A stretch of 64,000 nucleotides of DNA from Tetmemena sp. SeJ-2015 (lineage: Eukaryota; Ciliophora; Spirotrichea; Sporadotrichida; Oxytrichidae), in NCBI GenBank assembly GCA_027382625.1, contig JAJKFJ010021383.1, forward strand, positions 99,958-163,957, given 5' to 3'. Made by a program: the position numbers and the translations under genes. The notes under the pieces were generated by a model. That model was not told the DNA's origin, made no database searches, and saw nothing but the letters and a program-made list of their open reading frames with translations. Shown here one piece after another: positions 1 to 13,100 of the stretch; the stretch's first letter is position 1; the number at the start of each line of letters is the position of its first letter.

Positions 1-69
1 TAATCCCAAAAGTTATTTCGCTAGTGAGTGAAAGCACAGGCAACTCAGTCATATAGCCTTATGCTTATA

Positions 70-1853
70 ATGTCAACCCAACAGCCTACTCTTTCTTCGT
101 CCAGCACATCTTCATCAATAGATGCTTAAATAAAAAATGAGAAGATTAACAAACTATACAACCATTTTATTGAAGCTACTTACTGAATCCAATATGGCCA
201 ACTTATATAGCCATCGCTTGTGCTTGGCTCTTAATTGGGTGCCTTTGGTATTACTTTACCTACATTAGATTAAAGCAACACTCTCTCTATCTACAAAAAA
301 TCATTATCATTATACCAATTTGCAAGATCCTGGAAACACTTATAACAGGGCTTTTTCTTAATGCCAAAATTATTAATATATGTGTGTATAACGAGTCACA
401 TAAAGTTGAAATGCCTGTCCATGGATAAGCGTGACCGATCCCAGCGAAAAGTATCTTGACATGGCAAGGATCTCCATAGTCACAATAACCTACACTATTC
501 TACTGGCCATACTGTTTTTAATGAGCAAGGGATGGAACACCACAGTATTTTAACTCACCAGAAATCAAGCAACCTACCTAACTATGATAATGGGCGCTGT
601 CTATTTAACTTACAGCGCCTACTTCCTTTCAGCAGATTTCATCGGAATAAGCTACTTTATGAGAGTAAGAAAGATTTTGTACTTAATTTATGATTAGGGT
701 TTGATGACAGTTTTGTACCTTGGGTTAGGAGCAGTTAATCTTAAGAATCTGAGAGATACTATAAATATGATAAAAACCTATCTTGATCAAAGCCAGAGGG
801 ATAATCCTAACGATGTCATGATTCCAGGCCTCACCTTAAAAGCTAAGATGCTAAGGTAAGAGTAGCCTCTTAATGATAATTTCCCTTTAGAATGTTCTTC
901 TTCCAGGTTTTAGGATATTTCTTACTCAAGGTGTTAAAGTATGGAGTGATTTCTTTCTTGGACGATGAAACCTTGGATTAGAGATTCGCTCTCTCAGTTC
1001 AGTGCTTTGACTTACTCTTCTTGGGATGGACCGCTCTTGATTTTCCGCCCAGAGTATGGCCCTCTTTCTTTAGACTTGGCATGAACGAGCTCAATGTAAT
1101 GTATCTTGGAAAAAGTCTTTTAACCCCCCCTTAATTTAAATTGAGATTTTGAGGGTAATTAAATAAGCTTATGTAGGTTCCTCTCTTGGGTGATGACAAC
1201 GGGGGTAACTAAGTAAGAAGAGGAAATCTTCCACCTATGCTTGAGGCCAACGTTTAAAGGAAGCTGCTCAGCTTTGAATACTTCAACGAGGATGAAAAGC
1301 AAGAAGGATTTGGACAGGACGAAATAGTAATCATCTTGAACCCCACCAAGTACACTATTGAAAAATAATGCTTCTGAAAAGGGATAAGTATTATTAAATT
1401 TGAAATTGAAGAGGACGAAGATGATATTCTTGTGAATAATGAAGACATAGTATCCTCTCTGAATGATAAACTGAGAATCATTATCATTATGTAATTGGAC
1501 TTTGAGTGAAAGGTTTAGCCGAGAGCATTTGTCAAAGAGTGTGGTGCAGGCGATAAAACCAAATGACATCCTGCATTAGCTGAAGTTTGCTCAGGTAGAG
1601 AAAAAGGGAGGTGCCTCTCGTTATGGAATCCCCACTCACGTTTTGAGGGGAGGCAGAAGATTCCTTAGTAGCAGAAATGCTCAGCAGTAAGCCCGAAGGT
1701 GATGAATCAACAGACGACGATGGAGAGGAGGATGCTGTTCAAGCGAGAAAAATTTTTTATCATGTTTATTTTTTTTAGTTTAATGTGAGTGCTGATCCAG
1801 AAGCTAATCCAAGAAATTCTAACAATCATAATAGCAATAATAACAATAATTGA
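70..1853 (+). CDS. Multi-pass membrane protein (7TM-like)
   Basis: Read with TAA/TAG as Gln, the frame starts at the ATG at 70 and ends at TGA 1851-1853. After a Ser/Thr-rich N-terminus come about six to seven hydrophobic helices. Examples are around 200-260 (AIACAWLLIGCLWYYFTY), 465-530, 580-650, 700-740 and 900-1050. The tail is acidic and Asn/Ser-rich. Two GT-AG introns fit (386-429 and 856-890). An 11-base TG-flanked insert at 184-194 removes a TGA and joins EATY to WPTYIAIA. Between about 1120 and 1560 the frame changes more than once and contains TGA codons, so further inserts are likely there. The helix pattern resembles lung-type/GOST seven-TM proteins, but I cannot name the family with confidence. 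Confidence 0.6.
184..194 (+). other. 11-bp IES, pointer TG
   Basis: TG at 184-185 is repeated at 195-196. Removing 11 bases eliminates an in-frame TGA and restores the membrane-protein frame. The pointer is minimal, so the exact boundary is weakly supported. Confidence 0.45.
386..429 (+). other. GT-AG intron, 44 nt
   Basis: It starts GTATAAC and ends GATAAG. Its removal fuses ..NICV to VTDPSEKY in frame and eliminates a frame change and a TGA. Confidence 0.6.
856..890 (+). other. GT-AG intron, 35 nt
   Basis: Canonical GTAAGAG...CTTTAG. Splicing fuses AKMLR to MFFFQVLGYFLL in frame. It shows that normal introns coexist with pointer-flanked inserts in this genome. Confidence 0.75.
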
Positions 1854-2668
1854 GGACACATTCACTCAAAACACATCGAAATATGGAGATAAATTTACAA
1901 TTATAAATTTGGAGTTATTTTAGAAAAAAATTATTTATTCCCAATGCAATTAGAAATGAGGGAATTTAATATCTAAAATTTTAAATTTTAGCAAAGCTTT
2001 CAGTTAAATTAAAGATAAGCAATACTATTTATGAGACATTAGTGATTTTTGTCTTATTTTAGATATTGAGATTTTTAATGAATTACTTTGGTAGATTTAA
2101 GTATTTAATCCACTCTCCTCTAAATATCTTTGTAAGACAAAAAAGCATCAGGAGAAATTTAGCTTTTTTATAGTTGTTAATTTTTCAATAGGCCGCTACA
2201 AATGTTATTTTTAGAGGTAAAATAAACAAACAATTTTTTGTGTGAAATATCCTTCATGCTAGCTCTTCTACTTCACAGCGATTATAAAATATTTTGTGCT
2301 TAGTTTTAATGAGAGAACAATCTTGCTTGAAAACTAATCCAAAGTTTTTTTTTAAATTAGAAATATCTCCAGCCCCCCTTTAACGCAAAATTCTTTAATA
2401 ATTTATTTTAGTTTGTTGAAGCAGAAATATTTTCCTAATAAGAAGAATAATAAATAATCTCTTGGTGATAGAAAAAAGATTTAGCGTGAATTTCTTATAA
2501 TAATATCTAATTTTAATATCCAGTATCAGAGAGATTAAATTCCTTTGAAAAATAATTGATCAAATTAATTAAGTTGACTGAGAAAATATAGAGAAAGTAA
2601 GACTTGGCAATAAAATTTGCGTACTATATTATTATAATTTATCAATTTGTAAAAATAGATAGAAAAGT
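1854..2668. other. AT-rich spacer
   Basis: No sustained reading frame is seen on either strand under the TGA-only-stop code. The sequence is strongly AT-rich with many homopolymer runs. It probably contains germline-limited spacer plus the short flanks of the neighbouring genes. Confidence 0.6.
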
Positions 2669-4165
2669 ATGGAAAACAAGTACCAACTTGCAAAGAGCTA
2701 TAACTTTCAATAAGATTTGGCTCCGGATATGTTCATCGACGCTAAAGACACAGTCAACCATTGGTGTGTAGCTTATAAGAAAATTTTTAGGGAGAAAAAC
2801 TTAGTCAAAATTCATTTCGAAGGCTGGAGTCTCAAATACGATGAGGTAATTCGTCATTAAGATTTATATGGGGAACTTTCCTTTCTGCTGGGAATTTCTG
2901 TAGCTCTATCTTTACTTTTCTTATTTCATCTGCTCCAAATTTTCAAGGAGGACACAAGAAGCTTAATTAATCAAAATTTAGTGGATTAAAAAGAATTCAC
3001 AAAGGATTACATCGTTCAGAAGACATGCAGAAGGCTACACTGGCCAAAAGAAATAGGCTCTCAGAGATTTCAAGATGGGAAATAAAAAATTACAACTCAG
3101 ATGCAACTTGTAAACAACTAATCTCACTCTTAAACCTTTTTACTATAGCTGAAGGAAGATATCGCGAGATGCATTGATGAGGGCTTCAGGAACTTCGAAA
3201 GCCATTTTTTAATTTAATATTATGAGTTCAGCCCCTATTTTTCAAAAACTTTTGGGTTTACTTCTGTAAAGCCTGGACGAACGAGGATGAGGAGGAAGCT
3301 ATCTGTGTTAAAACTTAGAACTGTAGGAGCTCCTTGTCGGCCGAGTATTGCTACAAAAATTTGGAGGAAAAAAAGATAATTTTACTGATTTATTAAATCC
3401 CACAATTATAGCGAATTAACTTGACCAAAAATGTTAGTTATAGATGGTTTTGAAGATACTTCTCTAAAAAGAAGTAAAAAAGACTAAAAACAGTGGCTAA
3501 TTACTGGAAAAGCTAGCTTTATAATCTGTAGTGAAAAAAATCAGGGCTTAACGGATAATATGTGTTTAAATAAGAGACTAAAACCTTAATTTATTAAGCC
3601 CAATGCATTTAACTTAATTTGTGAGAGGAAAGCTTTACTTTTACGTAGACTCGCTAATTTCATTGGTTGATTCTACTTAATAAATTTGCATATAATTCTC
3701 AGTGGAGGATTTGCCTATCATCTTCGAATTCATGACTTGCAATTTTAGTTTCATAATTACATCCTCAAATGGATAGAACTATTTCCGAGCCTTTTAAAAT
3801 CCTACCACGAGGCCATCTAGCATCCCAATCTCTACTTGGTAGACATGGATGCTGCTATAGCAAGTTGTGGCCCAGAACTTTTTGACATACTCAATAAGTG
3901 TTTTGGAGGCTGCTCTAACTATTAAATTATTATCATGAAATATCAGACTGAGTCTACCTTTGAAAGCGCTGAATAGTTTGTTAAAATACAATTTAGGGTC
4001 TTACTTTTTAAGTAGAGGAAAGAGCATAAAAGGTTGTCCCTTTGCGATGATTCTAAAAGCTCTGAATCCTGTCTACAGTATGCTTATGAAGGCTGACAAA
4101 AAATTCATGGCAGATTATTCCGACCAAGTCAAGAATATTCTCATCAAGAGACTCGAGAAACTTTA
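2669..4165 (+). CDS. USP N-terminal MDS block
   Basis: The ATG at 2669 opens [17 protein letters not shown]/Tudor-like stretch follows ([10 protein letters not shown]...[13 protein letters not shown]), then [22 protein letters not shown] sequence (frame near 3025-3085), [20 protein letters not shown] (3254 on) and LSAEYCYK. Then comes a region ending [11 protein letters not shown] at the CTTTA pointer (4161-4165). Several short inserts change frame. One is an 11-base TTTT-flanked IES at 3239-3249, whose removal joins SPYF to WVYFCKAW. A likely intron begins near 2847 (GTAATTCG). Confidence 0.8.
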
Positions 4166-7100
4166 AATGAATATTTCCTAAAAGATATAATTAGGCTATT
4201 TAGCTCGAACATCTCAGCGATTTGATCGGAGTTTTGAGGATCCCTGTACTCTATGAAATTCTTGAGCATGTAGATTATTTCTATGAGGATGTCTTTATCA
4301 AGTTCTTTGATTTCTATCTCCTAAAGGTTCTCTATAAAAATGAATTCCTAGAGTTTCTTCTTTCCTCTATAATAGTGAAACTTAAAGGCAGTTGAAAAAC
4401 TTACTTAGAGTCCTGAGTATCAAAGTCAATCATTTCAAGGATTGAAGTAAAGCCCTTTAGATGGCCAAAGCAATTGATAAAGGAAGATTACAGACCATTG
4501 CTTTTCTTTTCCTCTCTGTTAACAAACTAGTGATTACAACATAAGTAGAAGTAATATGCTTAGTTATATTTCATGAAGAATCTTTGGCATCTTGGGCAAC
4601 CTCAAATATTTCTAATTATATAGGGAGAAGAAAATTTTCACTCCTTAATAAGAATTTTATTACTTAAAGGCCTTTAGATTATTGCTAAAAATAGTTTAGT
4701 ATAATATCATTTGAGAATCAGTTTAAAGACAAGAGTCATAATAAAGTCTTATCCTCCACTGAGGATTAACCAACCAATTATTATCTTTTTACAGTCACCA
4801 ATTGTCATCTGAGGAAGATTTATCTTGAAATATTAGCAATAAATGCTAGAAGAAGAATTTTTATAATTTTTCTCTGGATCTATGTCAATCACTTATGCTA
4901 CACACCACTTAAATTATATAGATTTTTATTAAGATTTATTTTTCTATTGAGTTGATAAATATGATGAGAATAGGAAGCTCTCTGGAGTGACCACTCATTA
5001 TGAATAGATTCAAGTTCTGGCACAAGGGACTAGTATTTATAGATTCTCCTTAGGTGGTTGGCTGAGGTTACTAATTAATTATTATTTGATACTCTTTGAT
5101 AAGATCCTGATTAGAAAAGGTTTCCAAGAGCCACACGCAAAGCTAAATATTTTTAGAAAGTGCGACTTTGACTATTTTCATGAATGTGGGGATGGGTCTT
5201 CGTTCAACTATGAATGAATTATTTTCCTTAATTATGAAGTCATCATCTTCCTGAATGGGAATGTTTGGATATACACCCTACCTCTCATGTGTCTGCATTA
5301 AGGATTTATTCGTGAACAGGCAGAGGTATTTAGACGTTAGCTGAGTTTGCCTTCGCCACTTTGCACTATTCGTTCTCATTTAAATGATGAGCATTAAAGT
5401 TCCATCCTATAATTTTGTATGCTTCTTTGTAGAAATATTAGGATCATCCATCATCTCGTTAAATTTCTCCATTCTCATTTTTGTAATCTCAAACTCATTT
5501 TCATTTACTTCATAGCATTTAAGAACTGCTCATTGTTACTGATTTTTTTAAAAATAAGTACAAGTTCACAAACTTATCATCATCACCTCCAAAAGTCTCA
5601 TAAGGAATCTCCTCGGGATCAAATTCTTTGACCAAGTGATCGTTGAATTCGAACCACTTTCCATTTGGATTTTCTCTATCTTAGCTCAGAGAAATATAGT
5701 GACCTTGCTCAGCTGTTCCAATATGTACAACTACTCCCTTCAAGTTATAATCATAGTATTTAGATGGGATCTAATTTTATATGCTAATCTCTTCTCGATT
5801 TGTAAATTCTTGTCTTGCATTTCTTTTATAAGATCCTATTATCATTTCAAATTGAAAAGAAGTCACTCATGTTCATACTCATAGGGAACTCACAGTAATC
5901 GTTGATCTTGAATTTGGTCATGGTATCGTAATTGAATTCAAATCTCTTTAGAACCATGAAAAGCACATTAGGCATCCTCTTTATGCAGCACCTCTTTAGT
6001 GTGTTAACTTTCTTCTCGCATTTCTCGCAATAGTAAGCATTCAACAAACGTGAATGAGGACAAATATTGATTATCACATTTATTTCTGATTGTCTCCTTC
6101 GAGCATTTCTCCCTCAACAAAGGCATCTAGACTTTCCTTGATTGCTCTAATTATTAACTTGCAGATTGATGACCATAAAAGGCTCTTCTCTTTCGCTGTA
6201 GTGTGGACAACCCTTGCAGATGAACTCATTAGCGTAGACGCCTTAGAACAAGTTTCTGACTGCTTTTAGTTCCTTCTTACTTAAATTATATGCTATTCAA
6301 CCCTATCCATTAGCATATTAAAGAACTCATCAGCGTCTTTTTGAACCAATGTTGAATTACATTAGAAAATAGGATGAACTTCTTGGGATTCAAGTACTGC
6401 TTTTCAGTTTCCATAAGTCCACCGAAAATCATCTTAAGCTAGAGAAAGAATTTTAAAGGTGAAGGAGGAGTCTAAAACATTTCATCATTCTAGAGTCTCT
6501 CAGACTGAGAATCCTCAACTTACGAATGAAAAATACCTACTAAAGTTTAAAGAGACTTTCTGAAAGAGGGAATCATAAATAATTGTTGCATGAAAGAGTT
6601 CATGTAACAAATGCAACCTATGTTCTTAAGCCCAACGAAACCAGTCAAAGAGCGTTCTTACTAGTGAACGTTAATAGACCAGTCATTCCTTCTAGGAGTT
6701 CTCCAAAATGTCTCACTGATTTAGCCTTTCAAATACCTAGTTAAAATGAAAATTCCATCTCCATTGTTGACGCAGAGTTCCTATAAAACCTCCAGGCATC
6801 TCTCTCTGGTCCTATTATTCTTGCATTTCGGAGGAAGAGCCTTTTGCTTGGATATCATCTAGCCTCTTGTCTCTTTGTGGAAGAGACAGTCGTGAAGAAT
6901 GAATTACAGGAACTTGTTCTTCTCTGCAAACTGCTCTCTTGCTTCAGGGAATAATTTAAAATTATTTAGAAGAACTTTGAGAACACATTTTTCAGGAAAG
7001 TAAAGACCCCTGATAGAGTTATGTCCTCGTCCCTTGCGCATATCTCTATAATATCTCTCTCATAAATGATTTGAGTAAGATCCTTTATCAACTGATTGAT

Positions 7101-10100
7101 GGGTCTGATATTCTCTAATTCTTTGTATACTTCTGTGTTCATGAATATTTCATTCATCAAATCGAAAAACTTCTACGTCTTGAGCGTATATGTCTAAGTT
7201 AGAGCGAAGTCTAAGCAATGAAATTTTTCAGCATGGGTAGAGCTGGCATAACTCATTGATGTTGAAAGCGATGGAGTTTTGAATTTTGTCATTTTCAATA
7301 TCGATAAGAGCAGTTTTAATAAGCTACCCTAACTCCTTGAATTCGTAGTAAGTTGCTAGTTCAACAGGATGAGAAATATTAGCACAAAATACTTCCTCCC
7401 AAAGAATCATAGACTATTATTTCTTAAGCTGAAGATGAGTGGTTAGCTACTGAGTATGCGAATGTTCTTTAAACTTGAATTTTTCAATTCATGAACCTAT
7501 TGATAAATCACAGTTGAGATGAAACTACTCACAACTTAGAGCGTCTCAGTGATCAGGAGTTTCATAATAAGCAAAGATATATGTAAAGAATAGGCTTTAC
7601 AATACTCAAAGGATCTTGGCTGAATAGGTGGGTAAGAATTCTCAGGATTATTGTTAAAATCTTAGTCCTCGTAATATCTGTCTCCAAGCTGTGCTTATCA
7701 CAGAAATAAATCTGAGATTTTTCAATTAAAAGGTAAAAACTCAACTATAGGCAAGTTTTTATAGCAGTCTGTAAGAAAAGCAAAGCCTCCAACCTTCACA
7801 AAGACTTAGGCTATCTCAAGCTTCGATTAGTGCTCTGCTTATTGCTACTCTGAAGTTACTTCCTTTCTTGGAATAAGCAGTTCTTCTAAAACCATTAAGA
7901 AGTAGCAGAGTCGCGCGATCTCATTTTCAGGTCCCTACCATTAGAACCTAAATTATGAAAGAAAATTTTTAAAATCTAAAGAACAGCTTTGCAAATATTG
8001 CGGAGTTGTCTTATGCTGGATTGAATTTAAGCATGTTATCCTTAAAATGAATCTTTACTTAGGTAGAAATAGGAAGAATTTCCAGCAAGCTTAGTACCTC
8101 TATTTTGCAATCTTCAGATCCATTTTTCAGCATAAATATCATTAATTTTGAAGTTACTCCCTCTCCATTTCCTCTTTAGGTACTCTCTGAATATATCATA
8201 GATTCAATTGCTTGTAATCCTTGATAGGGTCATCATATAAATGCTCTTCCAAAGGACCTTGCTTAGTCTTAATAAAAAACTCACTTCACTTAAATTTGAG
8301 CAGAGTTTTTGCGAGTTGAAAACCTGAATCTGTAAAGTGACTTTAACATTTATGAAAAGCAATTCAGTTGATGATCAGGTCTGTCTATCGAGTTCTTGAA
8401 TTAAAGTAGGCACTTTTCAGTATTTTTAAATTTCAAATTTTATTTTACCTTTGACGTTTTATAAGCTATTTACGACTACTCTATCCTCTTTTTGTCTTCT
8501 ACTGATGATAATTGAAGCAGATGAATCCTTGCAGGTTTATCTTCAATGAAATAAAAGTTAAAATTATAGTTCATTTCATGAAAAAGAAAAATTTTTCAAA
8601 CTCCATATGATCTTAATTTTTTCCATAAATAGATTTGTTCGAGCTAAAGATAGCTGAGAAATATCTTAGATGCAACTTCTTTGAAAAAAGAGTGAGAGGA
8701 ATCAACGAACTCAAGGACATTTATTACAAGGTCCAAAATCAATACTTGAAGAATAGGCAAGAGTTGGCTTACATGAGATGGCTTAACAATGAAAAGTACA
8801 GTAAATGGATCATAGAATAGAAGATCTTAGACTTCATCTTCATAGAGAATCCTCATGTTGAACTTATCAAAAGATCCTTTGAGATTCTCAGACTATTGGC
8901 AGCCGATGAAAGGTTCTTTTATAATCCATAGTTTATAATGGAGATTTTTTCTTTACCCCAGAGATTGTTGAAATGCTTTGGAGTTGCTGCAAAGACAAGC
9001 ATGAAGATATAATCAGGGCTACCCTAGACCTAATTCAAGAACTCGCTATATTCCTGCCACTAGAAAGATTGCAGCATTTCTTTTAGAAGCTTCAAACTCT
9101 TAGAGAAAATGAGTATGATGAAAAATTCGTGAGTTTCCTGAGAAACTACACCCGCAATACAATGAAAAACATCCTAAAGAGGAGGGAGGATATTAACAGA
9201 AGTAGCACTATGGGAGGGCTAATGAATAGAGGAGGTAAAAAAGACACTAAAATTGATCCTTCTCAATACATAGATCTCCGTAAATTTTGGCTGATCATCT
9301 AAGACCAGAATAAGGTTTCATCCAAGATAAAAGAGCTTGCTCTGAACTCCTTGATAGACATACTTATGGAGTTCAATGACAAGGACTAAAAGTTGATGTT
9401 CATACAACTCTGCTTAGATAACATCAAGAAGGGAGAGACATTTTACAACTCCTTGATCTTCCTGAAGAGGATTCTGCAATCTTATCCTTTTGATGCATAG
9501 AACAGACTTAAATCTTCCTCGACTCCACAAGTGATTTCTGTCACTGCAATCCTCCAAGACATTTTCGCTAAGTTCGATCTCTTTGCCTTCATCTTCTAAA
9601 ACACTGAGCTCTATTTGAACTATTATTATAAAATGAATTGAGAATCATCATATTTGGCTAGTGCGCAACAAATTTTGGAGATAAAAACCAAGCAAGGTGC
9701 TAACTTAGAAAAAGTTGGTTAATCCATCTTTAACGGACAAGTAACTCATGATGAATTCATTTGGGCCCTTTTCGACTTTATTGAATTTGTGTTGGTGAAC
9801 TCCAAAGTTACTCTTAAGTTTGAAAATGTCGAAAAGCTTTTCAACTTGTTTGTGACGTCGGCAATCAGTGAAAATGAAACAGACATGTTCTTCCAACTCA
9901 TCACAAAAGAAAACGAGAGAGGAAAATCCGCACTATCTAGATTTTTACTTGACGACAAGGTGAGAAAGGAAGTTTTCTAGAGGATCTTCTGTAATAATCA
10001 GTACTTGAATAGTGAAAAGATAAACTCTCAGAATAGCAATTCACATCATTTTTCTTCATCTGCTTCAAAAGACTCTTCCTTATTGTAAATGAGGAAGAGA

Positions 10101-13100
10101 AGTCACTCGAGAGACAAATTTCAAATCTTAATTATGTCAAAGGCTTGGAAACTTTATGGAGCATAGCTATACAGTGCTAGAATTAGGAAGTTAAGGACCT
10201 CTGCAAAGACTTCCTCGTTGATTTGTATCTAAGGATAAGAACAAGATCCGATTCTCAAAAGAAAAGCTCCATTGAAATCTTCCCTCAAAAGTGCATATGA
10301 ATAAGCTTGATTAAACACACAACTTTTTATCAATAAATTAGCATTTAATCTTAATTGAGCTGAATTGCCTTAGGTTGATAAAGAACTTCATAAGCAGGTT
10401 TGATGGGGATCATATAGAAGAGGAAAACACGAATAATCTTGACCCAAGAGATTCAAAGTTGATAGCAGTGACTCTCCAGCCAGACAAAGTCACTTCCATA
10501 AGTCAATTTTTAATAAGTGGATAAAAGCTCTGGTAGCTTAAGAGGAAGATGGCTACTGCATTTAAGCTTAAGCTCAGTGAGTTTAAATCATCATCTAGAA
10601 ATTATGATGAATTATAATTACAAGATTGATAACATCCATATTCAGAGAGAAAGCAGGCAATTATGCTTTTATTTGAGAGGGAGTTCCCCAGATATCTAAT
10701 TTTAAAATCTACCAAAAATATTTGGATTACAAATTTTAGTTAATTGGTTATAGCGATGATTATCTGAACTAAGTTTATTGACCTTTTGAAAAATATTGAA
10801 TGACCTATAAAGCCTCTTCTGACTAGTGAAATTATGCAACTACCTTAATTATATAATAAAAAGCAATAATCTTCAGATATGCTCTCGATTTCATAAAGAA
10901 GGCATTAGTTTCTCATCTATAGGTAATTTATGTAATTATTATGCCAGCAACTGGAAAGCAAGTGAGTCTATTAAAGTAAAGCCCTCCTACTTCTTTATGA
11001 ATATATTCCTCAATAGTTGCTTAGACTTTGCAAATAATTCAATTTTAAATACGATAAAATGCATGTATATTTATCAGAAAGTCTATCCTCGAAGTTGATC
11101 ATTAAAATCTTTTTTTATCTATTTCTCTCATTTTGCAATTCTAAAATAGAATATCAAAAGCTATTATTTTTAAGACTTTATATTGTTTATAAAAACTAAA
11201 TTTAAAAAGGATTCAAATTAAAGTTTTAATTATAGAGATGATATTAAATGATGTAATAATTAAATTTCTTAGTATAATGAATCATATTTAGTTTATGATG
11301 AAAACGTGCTATTCTAGCTTAATCCATATTTGCAAAGAAGTTCTGTAGTGCATTCAAAGACATCGATGGACAGCCAATCGATCCTATGGTTCAAAAATCC
11401 TGATTATTGCATCTAATTTAATGGGTTGAGAATCTGATTGAAGGTAAGAAGAAACTATATCAATTCAAGCTCCTATATAAAAAGGGTTATATACACTAAA
11501 TTATCACATATATTTATTTACACGAAGTTAAGAACAAGCACTCAATCAAGGAACACAGTTATAAGTTAAGTGACTACGGCCAAGAAACTCTTGCTAAAAA
11601 GGATCTTATTAAACTCCTAAATATCTATCATAAACCAATAATTTAACAGTAGAAGACTTGAATGAAGACTAGAGAGCTGTCTATGATAAGTAGATCCCAG
11701 AAAACATTAAAATGATATGCAAATTTGTGAATTAAATGTATCAACAGACTCTTGCAAATAGTGGAATGCAGAATGAGCAGAAAGCACTTTCTATTATAAT
11801 TCCATTTGATAAATGAAAACTAAGATCAAGAATGCTTACGTCCTAATCTATGAGCGCGAGGAGATAATAGACATGGAGAAGTTAATCATTATATTGATGT
11901 CGATGAAAGAAGCAAGAAATAGCCTACAGATACGAATATGCAAATCTAGAAAATTCATAAGATCCTTTAAATGATAATAAATCCTTGAGAAAAACAAGAA
12001 GTTCTGGCTGAGCAAATTCATATTCAACAAAAGCTACATCGAATCGGTTTATAACATCTTCTTCAACATTCCTTATATTCTATTACCACCAGAGTTAATT
12101 TCTTTTGCTAATCTTGAAATTATGATGACTATGAGAATGCTAGAAACCATGATCTTCAAACAAAGTAAGGAGATTAGTTCGAGCAACTAAAGTTCCTCAC
12201 TACTTTCTTCCTAACACAGTGATTAGAGCCAAGGAACGAAGAAAATAAATGCTTTCAAAGAGTTCTTAATTGACTGCCCCATACCAGATATGAAGAGATT
12301 CGTTGGAGGACTTATCAGCACAGCCATGCAGAAAGTTTATAGGCATGAGGAAGCACAAATCATCAATTACATCGCCTAGATGAATGCTAGTGTTATCGAT
12401 TTCATAAATGAGTCTCAAGGGACTTCAATAAAGCATCATAGAAGCGTAAATATGGCTCAGCCAACCATTTTGATACCTCTTACGAAAAGAAGAAATGCAT
12501 ATTTCATATCTGAGAATTTATCAACTCATTAATCCACATGGCTGCCTCATAGCATGTGATTAACTTTTAGCTGATCTCAGGATAGCTTTACCAAGTCATG
12601 GCTCATTTCTCAGAACTTGGAGAGCAGGCAAGGCTTTACCTGCTGAAGAATAAGCAGCTAGCAAGATTCCTAGAGTTGATTTCCCAGAATGAAAAGCTCA
12701 CCCCTCAAACTGTGGATAAGGTAAGAAATGAGTCACTACAGTAAATCCCCCTCTTCAAGATAGAAAAGGAGTTCTACATAGCCTAAAACCTTGAAAAAGC
12801 AGTCATTATATTGACGGTTAATGAGAAGAAGCTACTCCTTAAGGATTTAATTCCCTGGCAAACATTCGTTTCCTACATCATTTCCAAGCTTGCTAGAAAA
12901 GTATTTTTGCTCTATTTATGAAATTTGCGAGATCATGCATCTTTGTAAAATCTTAGGTCCCCAACCCTTACGCCTTAGACTCACTCGCTTTCATCCCCGA
13001 CGATTTGGAGATGAGCTTGATAATAAACTTCAAGAACGAGTCGTGGTGGCGCATCAGCAGCTTTAACAAGATTTCTCGTAATGCAGTTGCAGATATGTTC

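Noticed and set aside
4200..4395. + strand ORF (about 60 codons, EHLSDLIG...)
   Set aside because: It lies opposite the inverted USP segment, whose protein fits the family and whose pointers match.
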